DNA from: CAVVAE01 sp963746185
GTDB taxonomy: Bacteria; Actinomycetota; Actinomycetes; Propionibacteriales; Nocardioidaceae
NCBI GenBank assembly: GCA_963746185.1
Contig: CAVVAE010000001.1
Coordinates: 620,001-684,000, forward strand
Direction of reading: 5' to 3'
DNA: 64,000 nt
A program made the position numbers and the translations under genes. The notes below the pieces were generated by a model. That model did not search any database and was not told the DNA's origin. It was given only the letters and a program-made list of their open reading frames with translations. Positions 1 through 9,128 of this stretch are shown here, piece by piece; the first letter of the stretch is position 1, and each line of letters begins with the position of its first letter.

Positions 1-1
1 C

Positions 2-349
2 GACGCGCTCTACTCGGCGATCCGCAGTGGTGCGCCCTCAGCCGGGGTTGTCGTGGTCGGCTACCCACGCATCTTCAACGGTGAGGACTGCAACGCGGCG
101 ACCTGGTTCAGCCCACGCGAGGAGGAGCGCCTCAACGAGACCGCAGACCTGCTCGACGCGACGACGAGCAGTCGAGCGGCGGCGCACGGGTTCTCGTTCG
201 TCGACCCGCGTGCGTCGTTCAACGGACACGCGGTCTGTGACAACCCGGAGTGGATCAACGGGCTGTCCAACCCGGTGAGCGAGTCCTACCATCCCAACGT
301 CAGCGGCCAGACCGGGTACGCCGACCTCGTCGACGACTACCTCACCTGA
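2..349 (+). CDS. SGNH/GDSL-family hydrolase, C-terminal part (cut by window edge)
   Basis: Only the last ~115 codons are present; the frame is open from base 2, so the gene starts outside the window. The visible part has a beta strand (GVVVVGYPR) followed by a long helix-rich region. Near the end comes the SYHPNVSGQTGYADLV segment, where the His is the usual catalytic His of SGNH/GDSL esterases, about 13 residues before the C-terminus. The spaced Cys residues (EDC, VCDN) suggest a disulfide and therefore secretion, as in many actinobacterial SGNH lipases. The substrate cannot be told. The gene is convergent with glmS. Confidence 0.8.
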   Translation, partial: DALYSAIRSGAPSAGVVVVGYPRIFNGEDCNAATWFSPREEERLNETADLLDATTSSRAAAHGFSFVDPRASFNGHAVCDNPEWINGLSNPVSESYHPNVSGQTGYADLVDDYLT

Positions 350-359
350 CCGACTTGTG

Positions 360-393
360 AGAACCTCGCCAGGTCAGAGCCGCGTGAGGTTCT
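360..393. terminator. Inverted repeat between convergent SGNH hydrolase and glmS
   Basis: AGAACCTC (360-367) and GAGGTTCT (386-393) are perfect 8-bp arms around an 18-nt loop, lying between the stop codons of two convergent genes. There is no clear T-run, as is common in GC-rich actinobacteria. The sequence just before it, CCGACTTGTGAGAA, resembles the arm of the stronger hairpin at 17063-17118. Confidence 0.5.
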
Positions 394-402
394 AACACTG
401 GG

Positions 403-2223
403 TTATTCGACGGTGACAGACTTGGCCAGGTTTCGAGGCTTGTCGATGTCGTGTCCCAGCTCCACGGCCGCGTGATACGCGAGCAGCTGAAGCGGGATCG
501 TCAGCAGAATCGGGTCGAGCTCCGGCTCGTTCTTGGGTACGTCGATCCGGATGGCTTCGAGCTCACCGAGGTCAACCCCGAGATGCGACACAACCACGAG
601 CGGGCCTTTCCGGGCGCTGATCTCGTGCAGCGCCGCGACGTTGCGGTCCGTGAGGTGGTCGTCGGGGACGATGGCTACGGTCGGCACGTCGCTGCTGATC
701 AACGCAAGTGGACCGTGCTTCAGCTCTGACGTCGGGTAGGCCTCTGCGTGCCGGTAGGAGATCTCCTTGAACTTCTGCGCACCCTCGCGTGCCACGGGAT
801 AGCCGCGTACTCGACCGACGAAGAAGAGGCTGGGCGACGTTGCGAGGTGACGAGCGCTCGTGCCGATCTCGTCGTCCATGTCCAGCACCTTGGAGATCTG
901 GTCGGGCAGTTGCATCAGCCCAGCGATAATCCGCTTGCCGTCGCTGATCGACAGGTCTCGCACCCGCCCGAGATGGAGCGCCAGCAGCGCGAACGCGATG
1001 CTCATCGTGGTCAGCGCCTTCGTCGAGGCGACAGCGACCTCGGGACCTGCGTGAAGGTAGATCCCACCGTCGCACTCACGAGCGATAGCCGAACCCACCA
1101 CGTTCACCAGGCCGACCACGCGGCCGCCTTTGCGCCGGATCTCCTGGACGGCGAGCAGCGTGTCGACGGTCTCGCCGGATTGGCTCACCGCGACGTACAA
1201 CGTGTCCGCCTCGATCACCGGGTTGCGGTAGCGGAACTCCGAGGCGGGCTCGGCGTCCGCGGGGATGCGCGCCAGGTCCTCGATGAGTGAGGCACCGAGC
1301 TGACCCACGTAGAACGCGGAGCCGCAGCCGAGGATCTTCACTCGCTTGATGGATCTGCTGTCGCGAGCGTCGAGGTTGAGGCCACCCAGGTGGGCGGTGC
1401 CGAACCGCTCGTCGAGCCGGCCACGAAGGACGCGCTCAGCCGCCTGAGGTTGCTCGAGGATCTCCTTGCGCATGAAGTGTTCGTGGCCGGAGCGGTCGTA
1501 GTCCTCCGCCGAGAGGTCGACCGTCGTCGCTTCCTTGACGGTCTGCCGCCGGTCAGACGTGAACGTGGTGAACCCGTGCGCGGTGACGCTGGCCAACTCG
1601 CCGTCGTCGAGGTGGACGACCTGCCGTGCGTAGCGCACCAGCGCGGCCACATCGCTGGCGATGTACATCTCGCGCTCGCCGACACCGATGATCAGCGGCG
1701 AGCCGTTGCGCGCGATCACGATTCGGTCGGGAAAGTCCGCGTGGACGACGGCCAGGCCGTAGGTGCCGTCGATCTGCGCGAGCATCTCGAGCACGGCCTC
1801 CTCGAGGGTGGCTGCGTCGGATCGCGCAATGAGGTGACCGATCACCTCGGTGTCCGTCTCGGAGGTGAACTCGACGCCCTGCTGCGTCAGCCGATCTCGC
1901 AGTGCCGCCGCATTGTCGATGATCCCGTTGTGTACAACGGCGACCTTCTGCTCAGCATCGAGGTGTGGGTGGGCGTTCTCATCAGTGGCGCCGCCGTGGG
2001 TGGCCCAGCGCGTGTGGCCGATCCCGAGTTTGCCCGCAAAGCGCTTCGGCATCGCGGCCTCGAGGTCGCGCACCCGGCCGGCCTGCTTGGCGACCCGGAT
2101 CCCGCTGGGGGCGAGCACCGCGATTCCGGCGGAGTCGTATCCGCGGTACTCCAGTCGCGAGAGACCTTCGATGATCAGGGGAGCGGCGTTTTGCCCTCCG
2201 ACGTAGCCGACGATTCCGCACAT
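403..2223 (-). CDS. glmS: Glutamine--fructose-6-phosphate aminotransferase (isomerizing)
   Basis: GlmS converts fructose-6-phosphate and glutamine to glucosamine-6-phosphate, the first step to UDP-GlcNAc for the cell wall. The 606-aa length is typical of the family. After Met removal the nucleophile is Cys2 (MCGIVGYVG). The N-terminal half is the Ntn glutaminase domain (RWATHGG, HNGIIDN). The C-terminal half carries two SIS sugar-isomerase domains, with SQSGET in the first, and ends in the typical ...AKSVTVE tail containing the active-site Lys. A good AAGGAG ribosome site 8 nt upstream overlaps the stop of the 86-aa gene ahead, so the two are probably co-translated. No glmS ribozyme is visible. 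Confidence 0.97.
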   Translation of the reverse strand: MCGIVGYVGGQNAAPLIIEGLSRLEYRGYDSAGIAVLAPSGIRVAKQAGRVRDLEAAMPKRFAGKLGIGHTRWATHGGATDENAHPHLDAEQKVAVVHNGIIDNAAALRDRLTQQGVEFTSETDTEVIGHLIARSDAATLEEAVLEMLAQIDGTYGLAVVHADFPDRIVIARNGSPLIIGVGEREMYIASDVAALVRYARQVVHLDDGELASVTAHGFTTFTSDRRQTVKEATTVDLSAEDYDRSGHEHFMRKEILEQPQAAERVLRGRLDERFGTAHLGGLNLDARDSRSIKRVKILGCGSAFYVGQLGASLIEDLARIPADAEPASEFRYRNPVIEADTLYVAVSQSGETVDTLLAVQEIRRKGGRVVGLVNVVGSAIARECDGGIYLHAGPEVAVASTKALTTMSIAFALLALHLGRVRDLSISDGKRIIAGLMQLPDQISKVLDMDDEIGTSARHLATSPSLFFVGRVRGYPVAREGAQKFKEISYRHAEAYPTSELKHGPLALISSDVPTVAIVPDDHLTDRNVAALHEISARKGPLVVVSHLGVDLGELEAIRIDVPKNEPELDPILLTIPLQLLAYHAAVELGHDIDKPRNLAKSVTVE

Positions 2224-2234
2224 GAGGCAGCTCC

Positions 2235-2495
2235 TTAGCCGTAGATGATGCGACGCAGCTGTCGCTCTGTCAGGGGTGGTGCGGCGACGACCCGCTCAGC
2301 GAGCTCGTCGATGAGCTGCGTGAAGATCTCCGGGTTCTTCATGCCGTAGGCCCGTAGGGTCGCGTGCCGCCGGCGGACGAAGTCCTCGGTCGGCTCGGAG
2401 AAGTAGGCGATGACGTCGGCGATCACCCGGGACGCCTCGGCGGGCGAAAGTCCGGTGCTGAGCGATACGCGACTGACGAGATCGGCCTCTGACAT
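2235..2495 (-). CDS. Small conserved-looking protein upstream of glmS, function unknown
   Basis: 86 aa, not recognised as a named family. The sequence looks all-helical: a first helix pair (LSTGLSPAEASRVIADVIAY), a basic stretch (FVRRRHATLRAYGMKNPE), then a third helix and the C-terminal RQLRRIIYG. There is no signal or membrane segment. The stop codon (TAA) sits inside the glmS ribosome-binding site, 11 bp from the glmS start, so it is the first gene of a two-gene unit with glmS. A role linked to amino-sugar supply is only a guess from position. Coding potential is supported by the tight coupling and ordinary codon use. Confidence 0.75.
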   Translation of the reverse strand: MSEADLVSRVSLSTGLSPAEASRVIADVIAYFSEPTEDFVRRRHATLRAYGMKNPEIFTQLIDELAERVVAAPPLTERQLRRIIYG

Positions 2496-2613
2496 GGCGC
2501 TTAGTGTGCAGGTTTGGCAGGGCTAAGTCCACTTCCTGCCCGTATTCGGGCACAGAATGTTGACTCGGCCTCGCTATCATCGCTTCTCGTGGGTCCCGCT
2601 AGCCTCATGCCCC

Positions 2614-3693
2614 ATGGCGCTTCCCTCCGTGATCGAGGACTCCCTGGTCTTCACGCTGGATGACCCCGATCGCAGCCTGGCCCGTGTCAGCCTGGACTGT
2701 GACGACGCGGTGCCTGGACGGCGCCGGTTCCGTCGTACGGGGACCGGGTGGCTGCTGTCGATCCCGCGACCCGACCTGAATCGCCTGGAGTACCGCCTCC
2801 TCCTGACGACCCGGTCGGGCGAGACGAGCGTCGTCTGCGACTCCGAGAACCCTGAACGTGTGAACACCGCCTTCGGTGAACGCAGTGTTGCGTTGATGCC
2901 GGGCTATGTGCGGCCGGAATGGCTCCGGGTCGAGGCAGAGCCAGGGGTCATGACCAAGGACGTCATCGAGGGCGATGACGCAAGGATCGAAGGTGACGAC
3001 GACGGCATCGACATCCCGATCACGGTCTGGTCCCCGGCTGGCCTCGAGTCGGTCGAGCCGGCACCTCTGCTGGTCGTGCACGACGGACCGGAGTACGTAG
3101 AGCTGGCTCAACTCGACCAGTACGCCGCAGTGATGATCGCGTCCGGGGCTCTGCCGCCGTTCCGGATGGCCCTCATGCACCCGGTTGAACGAGACGCCTG
3201 GTATGCCGCCAACGCCGACTACGTCGCGGCCGAGCTGGCGGCGCTCGACAAGCTCACCGATGAGGTGTCTGTGGTGGGGGAGATGGTGGTGATGGGCGCG
3301 AGCCTCGGTGGTCTCACCGCTGTTCTCATCGCTCTTGCCGCGGGGTCGCGGTTCGGGGGAGTGCTGAGCCAGTCGGGCTCGTTCTTCAGCACCGAGCTCG
3401 ATCCGCAGGAGTCGTCGTACCCGTTTTTCGAGCAGGTGACGGCGGGGGTGCGGTCGATTGTCACCAGCCCTGCGCCAGGGTCCCCGCTGCAGATCGTGAT
3501 GACGTGCGGGCGGATGGAAGAGAACTTCGCAAACAACGACGCGATGTCATCAGCGCTGGCCGAGCTGGGGCACCTGGTGGCGTTCACGGCCGTGGCGGAT
3601 CTGCACAACTACACGGCGTGGCGCGACGCTCTCGACCCCGCCCTCACCGAGGTGTTGCGAACTGTCTGGTCTGGCTCAAGGATGAACGAGTGA
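2614..3693 (+). CDS. Esterase-fold (alpha/beta hydrolase) protein, enterochelin-esterase-like
   Basis: About 359 aa from the ATG at 2614; an in-frame ATG at 2557 has no support. The N-terminal ~110 residues look like the beta-sandwich domain of Fes/IroD-like enzymes. The hydrolase domain follows: VVHDGPEY strand, then the nucleophile elbow GASLGG near residue 230 and a late His (DLHNYTAWRD) as a possible triad member. Its stop overlaps the GTG start of the next gene (GTGA), so the two esterases are translationally coupled. With no siderophore genes nearby the substrate is unknown. The hydrolase fold is firm; the function is not. Confidence 0.85.
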   Translation: MALPSVIEDSLVFTLDDPDRSLARVSLDCDDAVPGRRRFRRTGTGWLLSIPRPDLNRLEYRLLLTTRSGETSVVCDSENPERVNTAFGERSVALMPGYVRPEWLRVEAEPGVMTKDVIEGDDARIEGDDDGIDIPITVWSPAGLESVEPAPLLVVHDGPEYVELAQLDQYAAVMIASGALPPFRMALMHPVERDAWYAANADYVAAELAALDKLTDEVSVVGEMVVMGASLGGLTAVLIALAAGSRFGGVLSQSGSFFSTELDPQESSYPFFEQVTAGVRSIVTSPAPGSPLQIVMTCGRMEENFANNDAMSSALAELGHLVAFTAVADLHNYTAWRDALDPALTEVLRTVWSGSRMNE

Positions 3694-4436
3694 GACGCGA
3701 TCAGGTCGAGCTGCCGCTGGACGGCCACGACCATGGCCTGTCTTTGATCGCCTACGGTCACTACGGACGTCCGATCCTGGTCTTTCCCAGCGAAGCGGGA
3801 AGAGCCTGGGACTTCGAGAACAACGGCATGATCGAGGCGGTCGTCGACCTGGTCGACGCCGGCCGGGTGAAGTTCTACTGCGTGGACTCTCTCGATGCCT
3901 ACTCGTGGTCGGACACCACGGCGTCGATTGAGGAACGGGCTGACCGGCACGGGCTCTACACCGACTGGCTCGTCAAGCACGCGGTCCCGTGGATCGCCGG
4001 CGACAGCGATGGACGGCTCGACCTATTGACGCTCGGCTGCAGCCTCGGCGCCTACCACGCGCTGCACTTCTCCATGCAACGCGCCGATCTGGCGCCGTTG
4101 GCGATCGGACTGTCGGGCAACTACGACGTCAACACCTGGCACGCCTGGGGTGAGCGGGGCGACTCGACGTACTTCGCCAACCCGGCCGACTACGTCACTC
4201 ACCTGCATGGCGAACACCTCGACTGGCTGCGTGAGCGGCTCTCGGTGTTGCTCGTCTGCGGCCAAGGCCAGTGGGAGACGCACCCCACCGGGTCGCTACC
4301 GTCCACGAAGGTGATGGCGCAGCGGCTGCAGGAGAAGGGCATCCGGTGCGAGCTCGACTTGTGGGGTCACGACGTGAGCCACGACTGGCCGTGGTGGCGC
4401 CGCCAGCTCGCCCACCACCTGCCGCGGTTCTGCTGA
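3690..4436 (+). CDS. Second esterase-family alpha/beta hydrolase
   Basis: 248 aa, GTG start overlapping the previous stop by 4 bases. Features of the esterase D/antigen 85 type fold are a strand/turn PILVFPSEAGRAWDFE, a nucleophile elbow GCSLGAYHA near residue 117, and a C-terminal WGHDVSHDWPWW segment providing the likely catalytic His. It has no signal peptide, so it should be cytoplasmic. It lies between another esterase-like gene and an ATP-grasp gene on one transcript, which suggests that all three act on one metabolite. The product name is inferred from the fold only. Confidence 0.85.
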   Translation: MRRDQVELPLDGHDHGLSLIAYGHYGRPILVFPSEAGRAWDFENNGMIEAVVDLVDAGRVKFYCVDSLDAYSWSDTTASIEERADRHGLYTDWLVKHAVPWIAGDSDGRLDLLTLGCSLGAYHALHFSMQRADLAPLAIGLSGNYDVNTWHAWGERGDSTYFANPADYVTHLHGEHLDWLRERLSVLLVCGQGQWETHPTGSLPSTKVMAQRLQEKGIRCELDLWGHDVSHDWPWWRRQLAHHLPRFC

Positions 4437-4469
4437 CGAGTTCTGCAGCCGAGAAGGAGAGGGAGACAC

Positions 4470-5717
4470 ATGCCAGCGCCCACCCACCACCTGGTCGGAC
4501 TTCTGCTCGGCATGGAGGAGGACTGGCCGCGCGCCTTCGAGACCCTGGCCCAACGGCTCGGCACATTCGAGTACGCCGGCGAGTTGCACAACCTCGACAC
4601 CGAGCGGGTCCGGATCGAACCTTTCAACCTGCGTTCCAAGACGCGCTACAACCTCGTCATCGACCGGCTGGCTCACTGGTACTACCACCCGCGCGAGTGG
4701 CTCAAGAAGGTGGCGTTGATGGATGACGTCTACCTGCTCAACTCGCCGTTCACGTTCCAGTCGATGGAGAAGCACTCGGCGTACTGCGCGTTGATGCGGC
4801 TCGGGATGAAGGTCCCCGAGACCGTGTTGGTGCCCTACAAGAATCCGGTCGACAACGTGCGCTGGGCCTACACGTCCGAGCGCTACAACGAGCCGTTCGA
4901 CCTGAAGGAGATCGCCCACGAGATGGGCTATCCGATGTTCATGAAGCCGTTCGACGGCGGCGCCTGGCGTGGCGTCTCGAAGCTCGAGAACGACGCTGAT
5001 CTCGCCCGTGCCTACGACGACTCCGACGAGATGCTGATGCACTTGCAGAAGGCGGTCGAGCCGTTTGACGTCTTCGCGCGGTCACTGACGATCGGCCCCG
5101 AGACGATGGTGATGAACTTCCGTCCGGACGAGCCGATGCACAACAGGTATGCCGTCGACCACGACTTCCTCAGCCCCAAGGTGGGCGCCGAGGCGATCAC
5201 CATCGCACAGACCGTCAACGCGTTCTTCCGCTGGGAGTTCAACTCGTGCGAGATGCTCGTGCAGGGCAGTGAGGTGCTGCCGATCGACTACGCGAACGCC
5301 TGTCCCGACGTGGCTGTCACGTCGTTGCACTACTACTTCCCGTGGGCTATGACGTCGCTGTTGGCCTGGACCGCCTTCTGCGTCGCGACCGACAGAGCCG
5401 GTCAGCCGCACGTCGATGACCGGGCCTGGTTCGCTATCGCGGACGATCCCGACCTTGGGTACGACGACAAGCTGGGCGGGTATCAGAAGCTTGCCGACGC
5501 GTACTTCGACAAGGAGCGCTACCAGGAGTTCCGGGCCTCCGCGTTGGCCGGTCTCGACGAGATGGTGCTCGACTGGGTCAACTCACCGGCGTTCGACGAG
5601 CTGCTGACGCAAACGGTGGTGGCGACGTACCCGGCACACGAGGTGGAGGCGTTTCTCGCCCATTTCCACGGGCTGATCGGCATGTGGGTGCGCGACCAGT
5701 CAGCGAAGGCACCGTGA
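4470..5717 (+). CDS. ATP-grasp superfamily protein (carboxylate-amine ligase-like)
   Basis: 415 aa, ATG preceded by a strong purine-rich ribosome site (AAGGAGAGGGAG). An N-terminal domain of ~150 residues precedes the ATP-grasp core: MFMKPFDGGAWRGVSKL near residue 155 is the glycine-rich ATP-binding loop, and LPIDYANACPDV near residue 270 matches the acidic/Asn Mg-binding motif. ATP-grasp enzymes activate a carboxylate as acyl-phosphate and join it to an amine or thiol. It is third in an operon after two esterase-like genes and 19 bp before an aldo/keto reductase. The substrate is unknown, and the gene set could be a small ligation/hydrolysis pathway. Confidence 0.82.
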   Translation: MPAPTHHLVGLLLGMEEDWPRAFETLAQRLGTFEYAGELHNLDTERVRIEPFNLRSKTRYNLVIDRLAHWYYHPREWLKKVALMDDVYLLNSPFTFQSMEKHSAYCALMRLGMKVPETVLVPYKNPVDNVRWAYTSERYNEPFDLKEIAHEMGYPMFMKPFDGGAWRGVSKLENDADLARAYDDSDEMLMHLQKAVEPFDVFARSLTIGPETMVMNFRPDEPMHNRYAVDHDFLSPKVGAEAITIAQTVNAFFRWEFNSCEMLVQGSEVLPIDYANACPDVAVTSLHYYFPWAMTSLLAWTAFCVATDRAGQPHVDDRAWFAIADDPDLGYDDKLGGYQKLADAYFDKERYQEFRASALAGLDEMVLDWVNSPAFDELLTQTVVATYPAHEVEAFLAHFHGLIGMWVRDQSAKAP

Positions 5718-5736
5718 TGTCGGGTGCGGTGAATCG

Positions 5737-6693
5737 ATGACGATGTTGTACGGGCCGCTGGGCGTCTCCGGTCTGATGGTCAGCCGCGTGGGCATCGGCT
5801 GCAACGCATTCGGAGCGAGGATCGACGCCGAACGTGTGGCGCAGATCGTGGACGCCGCGATCGACGAGGGCGTGACGTTGTTCGACACCGCCGACGTCTA
5901 CGGTGGCGAACCCGGCCGCAGCGAAGAGTTACTCGGGCAGGCGCTGGGGTCGCGACGTGGCGACGTGATCGTGGCAACGAAGTTCGGCAGCGACATGAGG
6001 GAAACCAACGGCGCCGACTGGGGTGCACGAGGGTCACGTCGATACATCCGCAGAGCGGTCGACGCCAGCCTGCGCAGGCTCGGCACCGACTGCATCGACC
6101 TTTACCAGATCCATACGCCAGATCCGATCACGCCGATCGCGGAGACGCTCTCGGCGCTGTCCGAGCTCGTCACCGAAGGCAAAGTCCGCTACATCGGATC
6201 GTCGAACTTCAGTGGATGGGAGGTCGTTGATGCCGACTGGACGGCGCACGCCGAGGGGCATCCCGCTTTCGTGAGTGCGCAGAACAAGTACTCGCTGTAC
6301 GACCGCTCGGCCGACGCTGACCTGATTCCCGCATGTGAGCACGTGGGAGTCGACCTGCTCCCGTACTTCCCGCTGGAGTACGGGCTGCTGACGGGTAAGT
6401 ACACCCGGGGCCAGTCCGCTCCGGACGGCACCCGGCTCGCCCTCCAGACCAAGCGGCTCGAGGAGGCGGACTTCGACCGGGTCGAGGCCTTGAACGCGTA
6501 CGCCGCCGAACGGGGCGTCAGCATCCTCGACGTGGCGATCGGCGGGCTGGCAGCACAGCCGTTTGTCGGCTCAGTCATCGCGGGCGTCACGACGGCTGAC
6601 CAGGTCCGCGCGAACGTGAAGGCGGGGGAGTGGGAGCCCAGCGACGACGACCTGGCTATCTTGAACGAGCTGACTTCGGGTTTTACGTCATGA
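5737..6693 (+). CDS. Aldo/keto reductase
   Basis: 318 aa, NAD(P)H-dependent oxidoreductase with a TIM barrel. The complete AKR tetrad is visible: Asp and Tyr in FDTADVYGG (about residues 50 and 55), Lys in ATKFG (about 81) and His in YQIHTPDP (about 125). The cofactor-side motif IGSSNFSGW is also present. It begins 19 bp after the ATP-grasp gene and runs in the same direction, so it is probably part of that operon. It resembles the YajO/YghZ-type group, but the natural substrate is not predictable. Confidence 0.93.
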   Translation: MTMLYGPLGVSGLMVSRVGIGCNAFGARIDAERVAQIVDAAIDEGVTLFDTADVYGGEPGRSEELLGQALGSRRGDVIVATKFGSDMRETNGADWGARGSRRYIRRAVDASLRRLGTDCIDLYQIHTPDPITPIAETLSALSELVTEGKVRYIGSSNFSGWEVVDADWTAHAEGHPAFVSAQNKYSLYDRSADADLIPACEHVGVDLLPYFPLEYGLLTGKYTRGQSAPDGTRLALQTKRLEEADFDRVEALNAYAAERGVSILDVAIGGLAAQPFVGSVIAGVTTADQVRANVKAGEWEPSDDDLAILNELTSGFTS

Positions 6694-6703
6694 AAGGTGT
6701 CGA

Positions 6704-7745
6704 GTGTCCTGGTTTGACGACGGAGTCACGCTCGCGGATCGAATGCGCCAGCACGCGGGCAAACAGGAGCATCTGTACGGCCAGCTGATGCGTGCGATGG
6801 CCGACGGACTGGGAGGCCGGCGGTCCGGTGCGCGAGATCTGCCGCGGCTGGGAGCACGCCCCGCACGGGAGTGTCGTCCAGCTGCGGCTCTTGGCGGGGG
6901 TGTTCAGGATTGTGCTGACCGAGCGTGCTCCAGAACTCGTGCCCTACTACGCCTGCCTCGGCGGCACCCGGCCACCAGCGCAAGCCTGGCCCGCTGTCCG
7001 CGAAGTGATGGCCGCGAATGTCGACGAGCTTCACGAGGCTTTGCAGATTGCACCGCAGACGAACGAGGTGGGCCGGTCGACAGCACTGCTGGTCGGCCTA
7101 TTCGAAGCGGTACGCCGCAGCGGTCTTCGTCAGGTGCGACTGCTCGAACCCGGCGCATCGGCGGGGCTCAACCTGCTGGTGGACCAATTCCGCTTCGTGC
7201 ACTCAGGGTGGACCTACGGTCCGGCGTCCTCGCCCCTGCAGCTGACTAACGTCGTCATTGGGCAGACCAAGCCCGAGGCCTTCACGATCGTTGCTCGCCG
7301 CGGATGCGACCTCTCGCCAGTCGACGCTTCGACGCCAGAAGGCCAGCTTCGCTTGAAGTCGTTCGTCTGGCCGTTCCACGTTGACCGGCATGCGCGGCTG
7401 GCCAAAGCCCTCGATGTCGCCAGCCGCTTTCCCGTGACTGTCGATCGGGCAGCAGCGGGGGAGTGGCTCGAGGAGCAGCTAACCCAGGCTGACTCCGACG
7501 ACGTACTGACCGTCGTCTGGCAGTCGATCACCGGGCTCTACTGGCCAGCGGAGGAGAAGGCTCGTGTCGATGACGCCATCCGGCGGGCCGCGAGCTCGCA
7601 GCCAGTGGCACATCTGGCGATGGAATATCCCGTCGTCTCGGCCGCCTCCGCCGAACTCACCTTGGCTGGGCTTGACGGTGCGGCGGTCGCTCGCCTCGCG
7701 ATGGTGGGTGACCATGGAACACCGGTCACGCTGATGCCACGTTGA
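6704..7745 (+). CDS. DUF2332 family protein, disrupted by a frameshift near 6809
   Basis: The gene starts at GTG 6704 (VSWFDDGVTLADRM...), 10 bp after the aldo/keto reductase. The frame changes near 6805-6812: the first frame reads MRAMADGLGG, and the second gives DWEAGGPVREIC and stays open to 7745. Removing one G from GACGGACTGG restores MADDWEAGGP, the expected sequence. The rest is typical of DUF2332 (PF10094), with LEPGASAGLNLLVDQF around residue 155 looking like a nucleotide/SAM-binding turn. About 346 aa when corrected. Biochemical function is unknown. Either a one-base sequencing error or a true frameshift. Confidence 0.82.
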
Positions 7746-7805
7746 TCCACGCCCGCGCTCGATGGGCTGGCGGCTCTGCTCACCCGCTCGGCTATCTTGT
7801 GACGC

Positions 7806-8402
7806 GTGCGGGTATGCGTGTTCTGTGGGTCTTCAACCGGCCGAGGCAACGTGTACGTCGAAGCGGCGCAGTCGCTGGGCCGGCTGCTCGCAAGCGAAGG
7901 AATCGGGCTCGTCTACGGCGGCGCACACGTCGGCACCATGGGAGCCCTGGCTGACGCCGCATTGGCCGCCGGCGGTGAAGTGGTCGGTGTGATGCCACAG
8001 CAGCTGGTCGACCGCGAGATCGCGCACCGTGGTCTGAGCCAACTGCACGTCGTGGCCGACATGCACGAACGCAAAGCCCAGATGGCGGCGTTCTCTGACG
8101 CGTTTATCGCCTTGCCCGGCGGAGCTGGGACGCTCGAAGAGCTGTTTGAGGTGTGGACGTGGGCGCAGCTCGGTTTGCATGACAAGCCAGTTGGCCTGCT
8201 CGACGTCGAGGGCTACTTCAGCCACCTCGGGGCCCTGGTGGACCACATGGTCGAGGAAGAGTTCATGCTGCCCAGCTATCGCGATGGGTTGCTCATTGAG
8301 CAAGACGCCACGACGCTCCTGACTCGGTTCCGCGAACATGCACCCGGACCGACTAAGTGGACGGTCGATGCTGGCCTGCGGGCTGCACCAGCAAGGGACT
8401 GA
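7806..8402 (+). CDS. LOG family protein (cytokinin riboside 5'-monophosphate phosphoribohydrolase type)
   Basis: 198 aa, GTG start at 7806 (VRVCVFCGSS). It has a Rossmann-like fold with the diagnostic PGGAGTLEELFE motif near residue 100 and the upstream GLVYGGAHVGTMGA substrate loop. LOG proteins split nucleoside 5'-monophosphates into base and ribose-5-phosphate; in actinobacteria they are also known as TIGR00730/Rossmann-fold nucleotide-binding proteins. The last 50 bp overlap the 3' end of the convergent membrane-protein gene. Not evidently part of the preceding operon (60-bp gap). Confidence 0.93.
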   Translation: MRVCVFCGSSTGRGNVYVEAAQSLGRLLASEGIGLVYGGAHVGTMGALADAALAAGGEVVGVMPQQLVDREIAHRGLSQLHVVADMHERKAQMAAFSDAFIALPGGAGTLEELFEVWTWAQLGLHDKPVGLLDVEGYFSHLGALVDHMVEEEFMLPSYRDGLLIEQDATTLLTRFREHAPGPTKWTVDAGLRAAPARD

Positions 8403-8997
8403 AGCCGACCCAGAGGAGAGTCAGGCCGATCGGCATCACGGCTGTCTCGTTGCTCATGAGCGCAGCGATCCCGAGTACGACGACCACGGGAATCCACCAC
8501 GGCAAATCACGGGCCCGCGCGAGAAGCGTGAAAAGCGCGGTCATCGCGACCAACACCAGCAGCGGTCCGACGGTGTAGAGGACGAGGTCGACCCCGGGGT
8601 CGTCGGTCATCCGATCGGCCAGCGCGCTCGTCGCTGCCTGCGTGCTGCTGCGCCAACCGGCGTACAGGTCGACGAGCATCTGCATCACACCGGTGCACAA
8701 TCCGAAAAGTGCCAACCCTGCCAAGGTGTCAGGCACCCGTGTCGGTTGGCCGCCGATGCGCTGGAGGCGGTTGCGGACCTCGAGCACCACGACCGCGAGC
8801 CCGACGAAGCCCACACACCAGGCCAGGTGGCCCAACGTCCAGCCGAGTCCGGGGGAGTGACGGCCGCCGAACGGCCACATGATCAGCCACGCCGTGAAGA
8901 GCGCCAGGGGAGCGGTGACGACCGCCGTCGTCAGCAGCCGGCGGTTCCCTGTTGTCGTCGGCGTGGACGAGGGGAGATGGTCGACAGAAATCTGCAT
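8353..8997 (-). CDS. Multi-pass membrane protein, unknown function
   Basis: 214 aa from the ATG at 8997; an alternative start at 9033 adds 12 basic residues. Five to six hydrophobic segments are evident, such as LTTAVVTAPLALFTAWLIMW, GHLAWCVGFVGLAVVVLEV, LAGLALFGLCTGVMQMLVDL, VLYTVGPLLVLVAMTALFTL, WIPVVVVLGIAALM and VMPIGLTLLWVGFSPLL, so the product should be an integral membrane protein. No catalytic or transport motif is recognised. Its 3' end overlaps the LOG gene by 50 bp. It lies downstream of the RmlB-like gene on the same strand, 130 bp away. Confidence 0.75.
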   Translation of the reverse strand: MQISVDHLPSSTPTTTGNRRLLTTAVVTAPLALFTAWLIMWPFGGRHSPGLGWTLGHLAWCVGFVGLAVVVLEVRNRLQRIGGQPTRVPDTLAGLALFGLCTGVMQMLVDLYAGWRSSTQAATSALADRMTDDPGVDLVLYTVGPLLVLVAMTALFTLLARARDLPWWIPVVVVLGIAALMSNETAVMPIGLTLLWVGFSPLLVQPAGQHRPST

Positions 8998-9128
8998 GCT
9001 CCGACGATGCGCCGACCGGCGGGTCTGGACCATCCGTGGAATGCCGGATTGACCCCTGAGGACAACCTCGGCAACTCAGGGTCAGGCGGCTGGCTGCTGG
9101 TGACGCCACAACCAGATCGTCAAGCGAC

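Noticed and set aside
1390..2238. Long + strand frame opposite glmS
   Set aside because: Antisense shadow of a highly conserved gene; no motifs.
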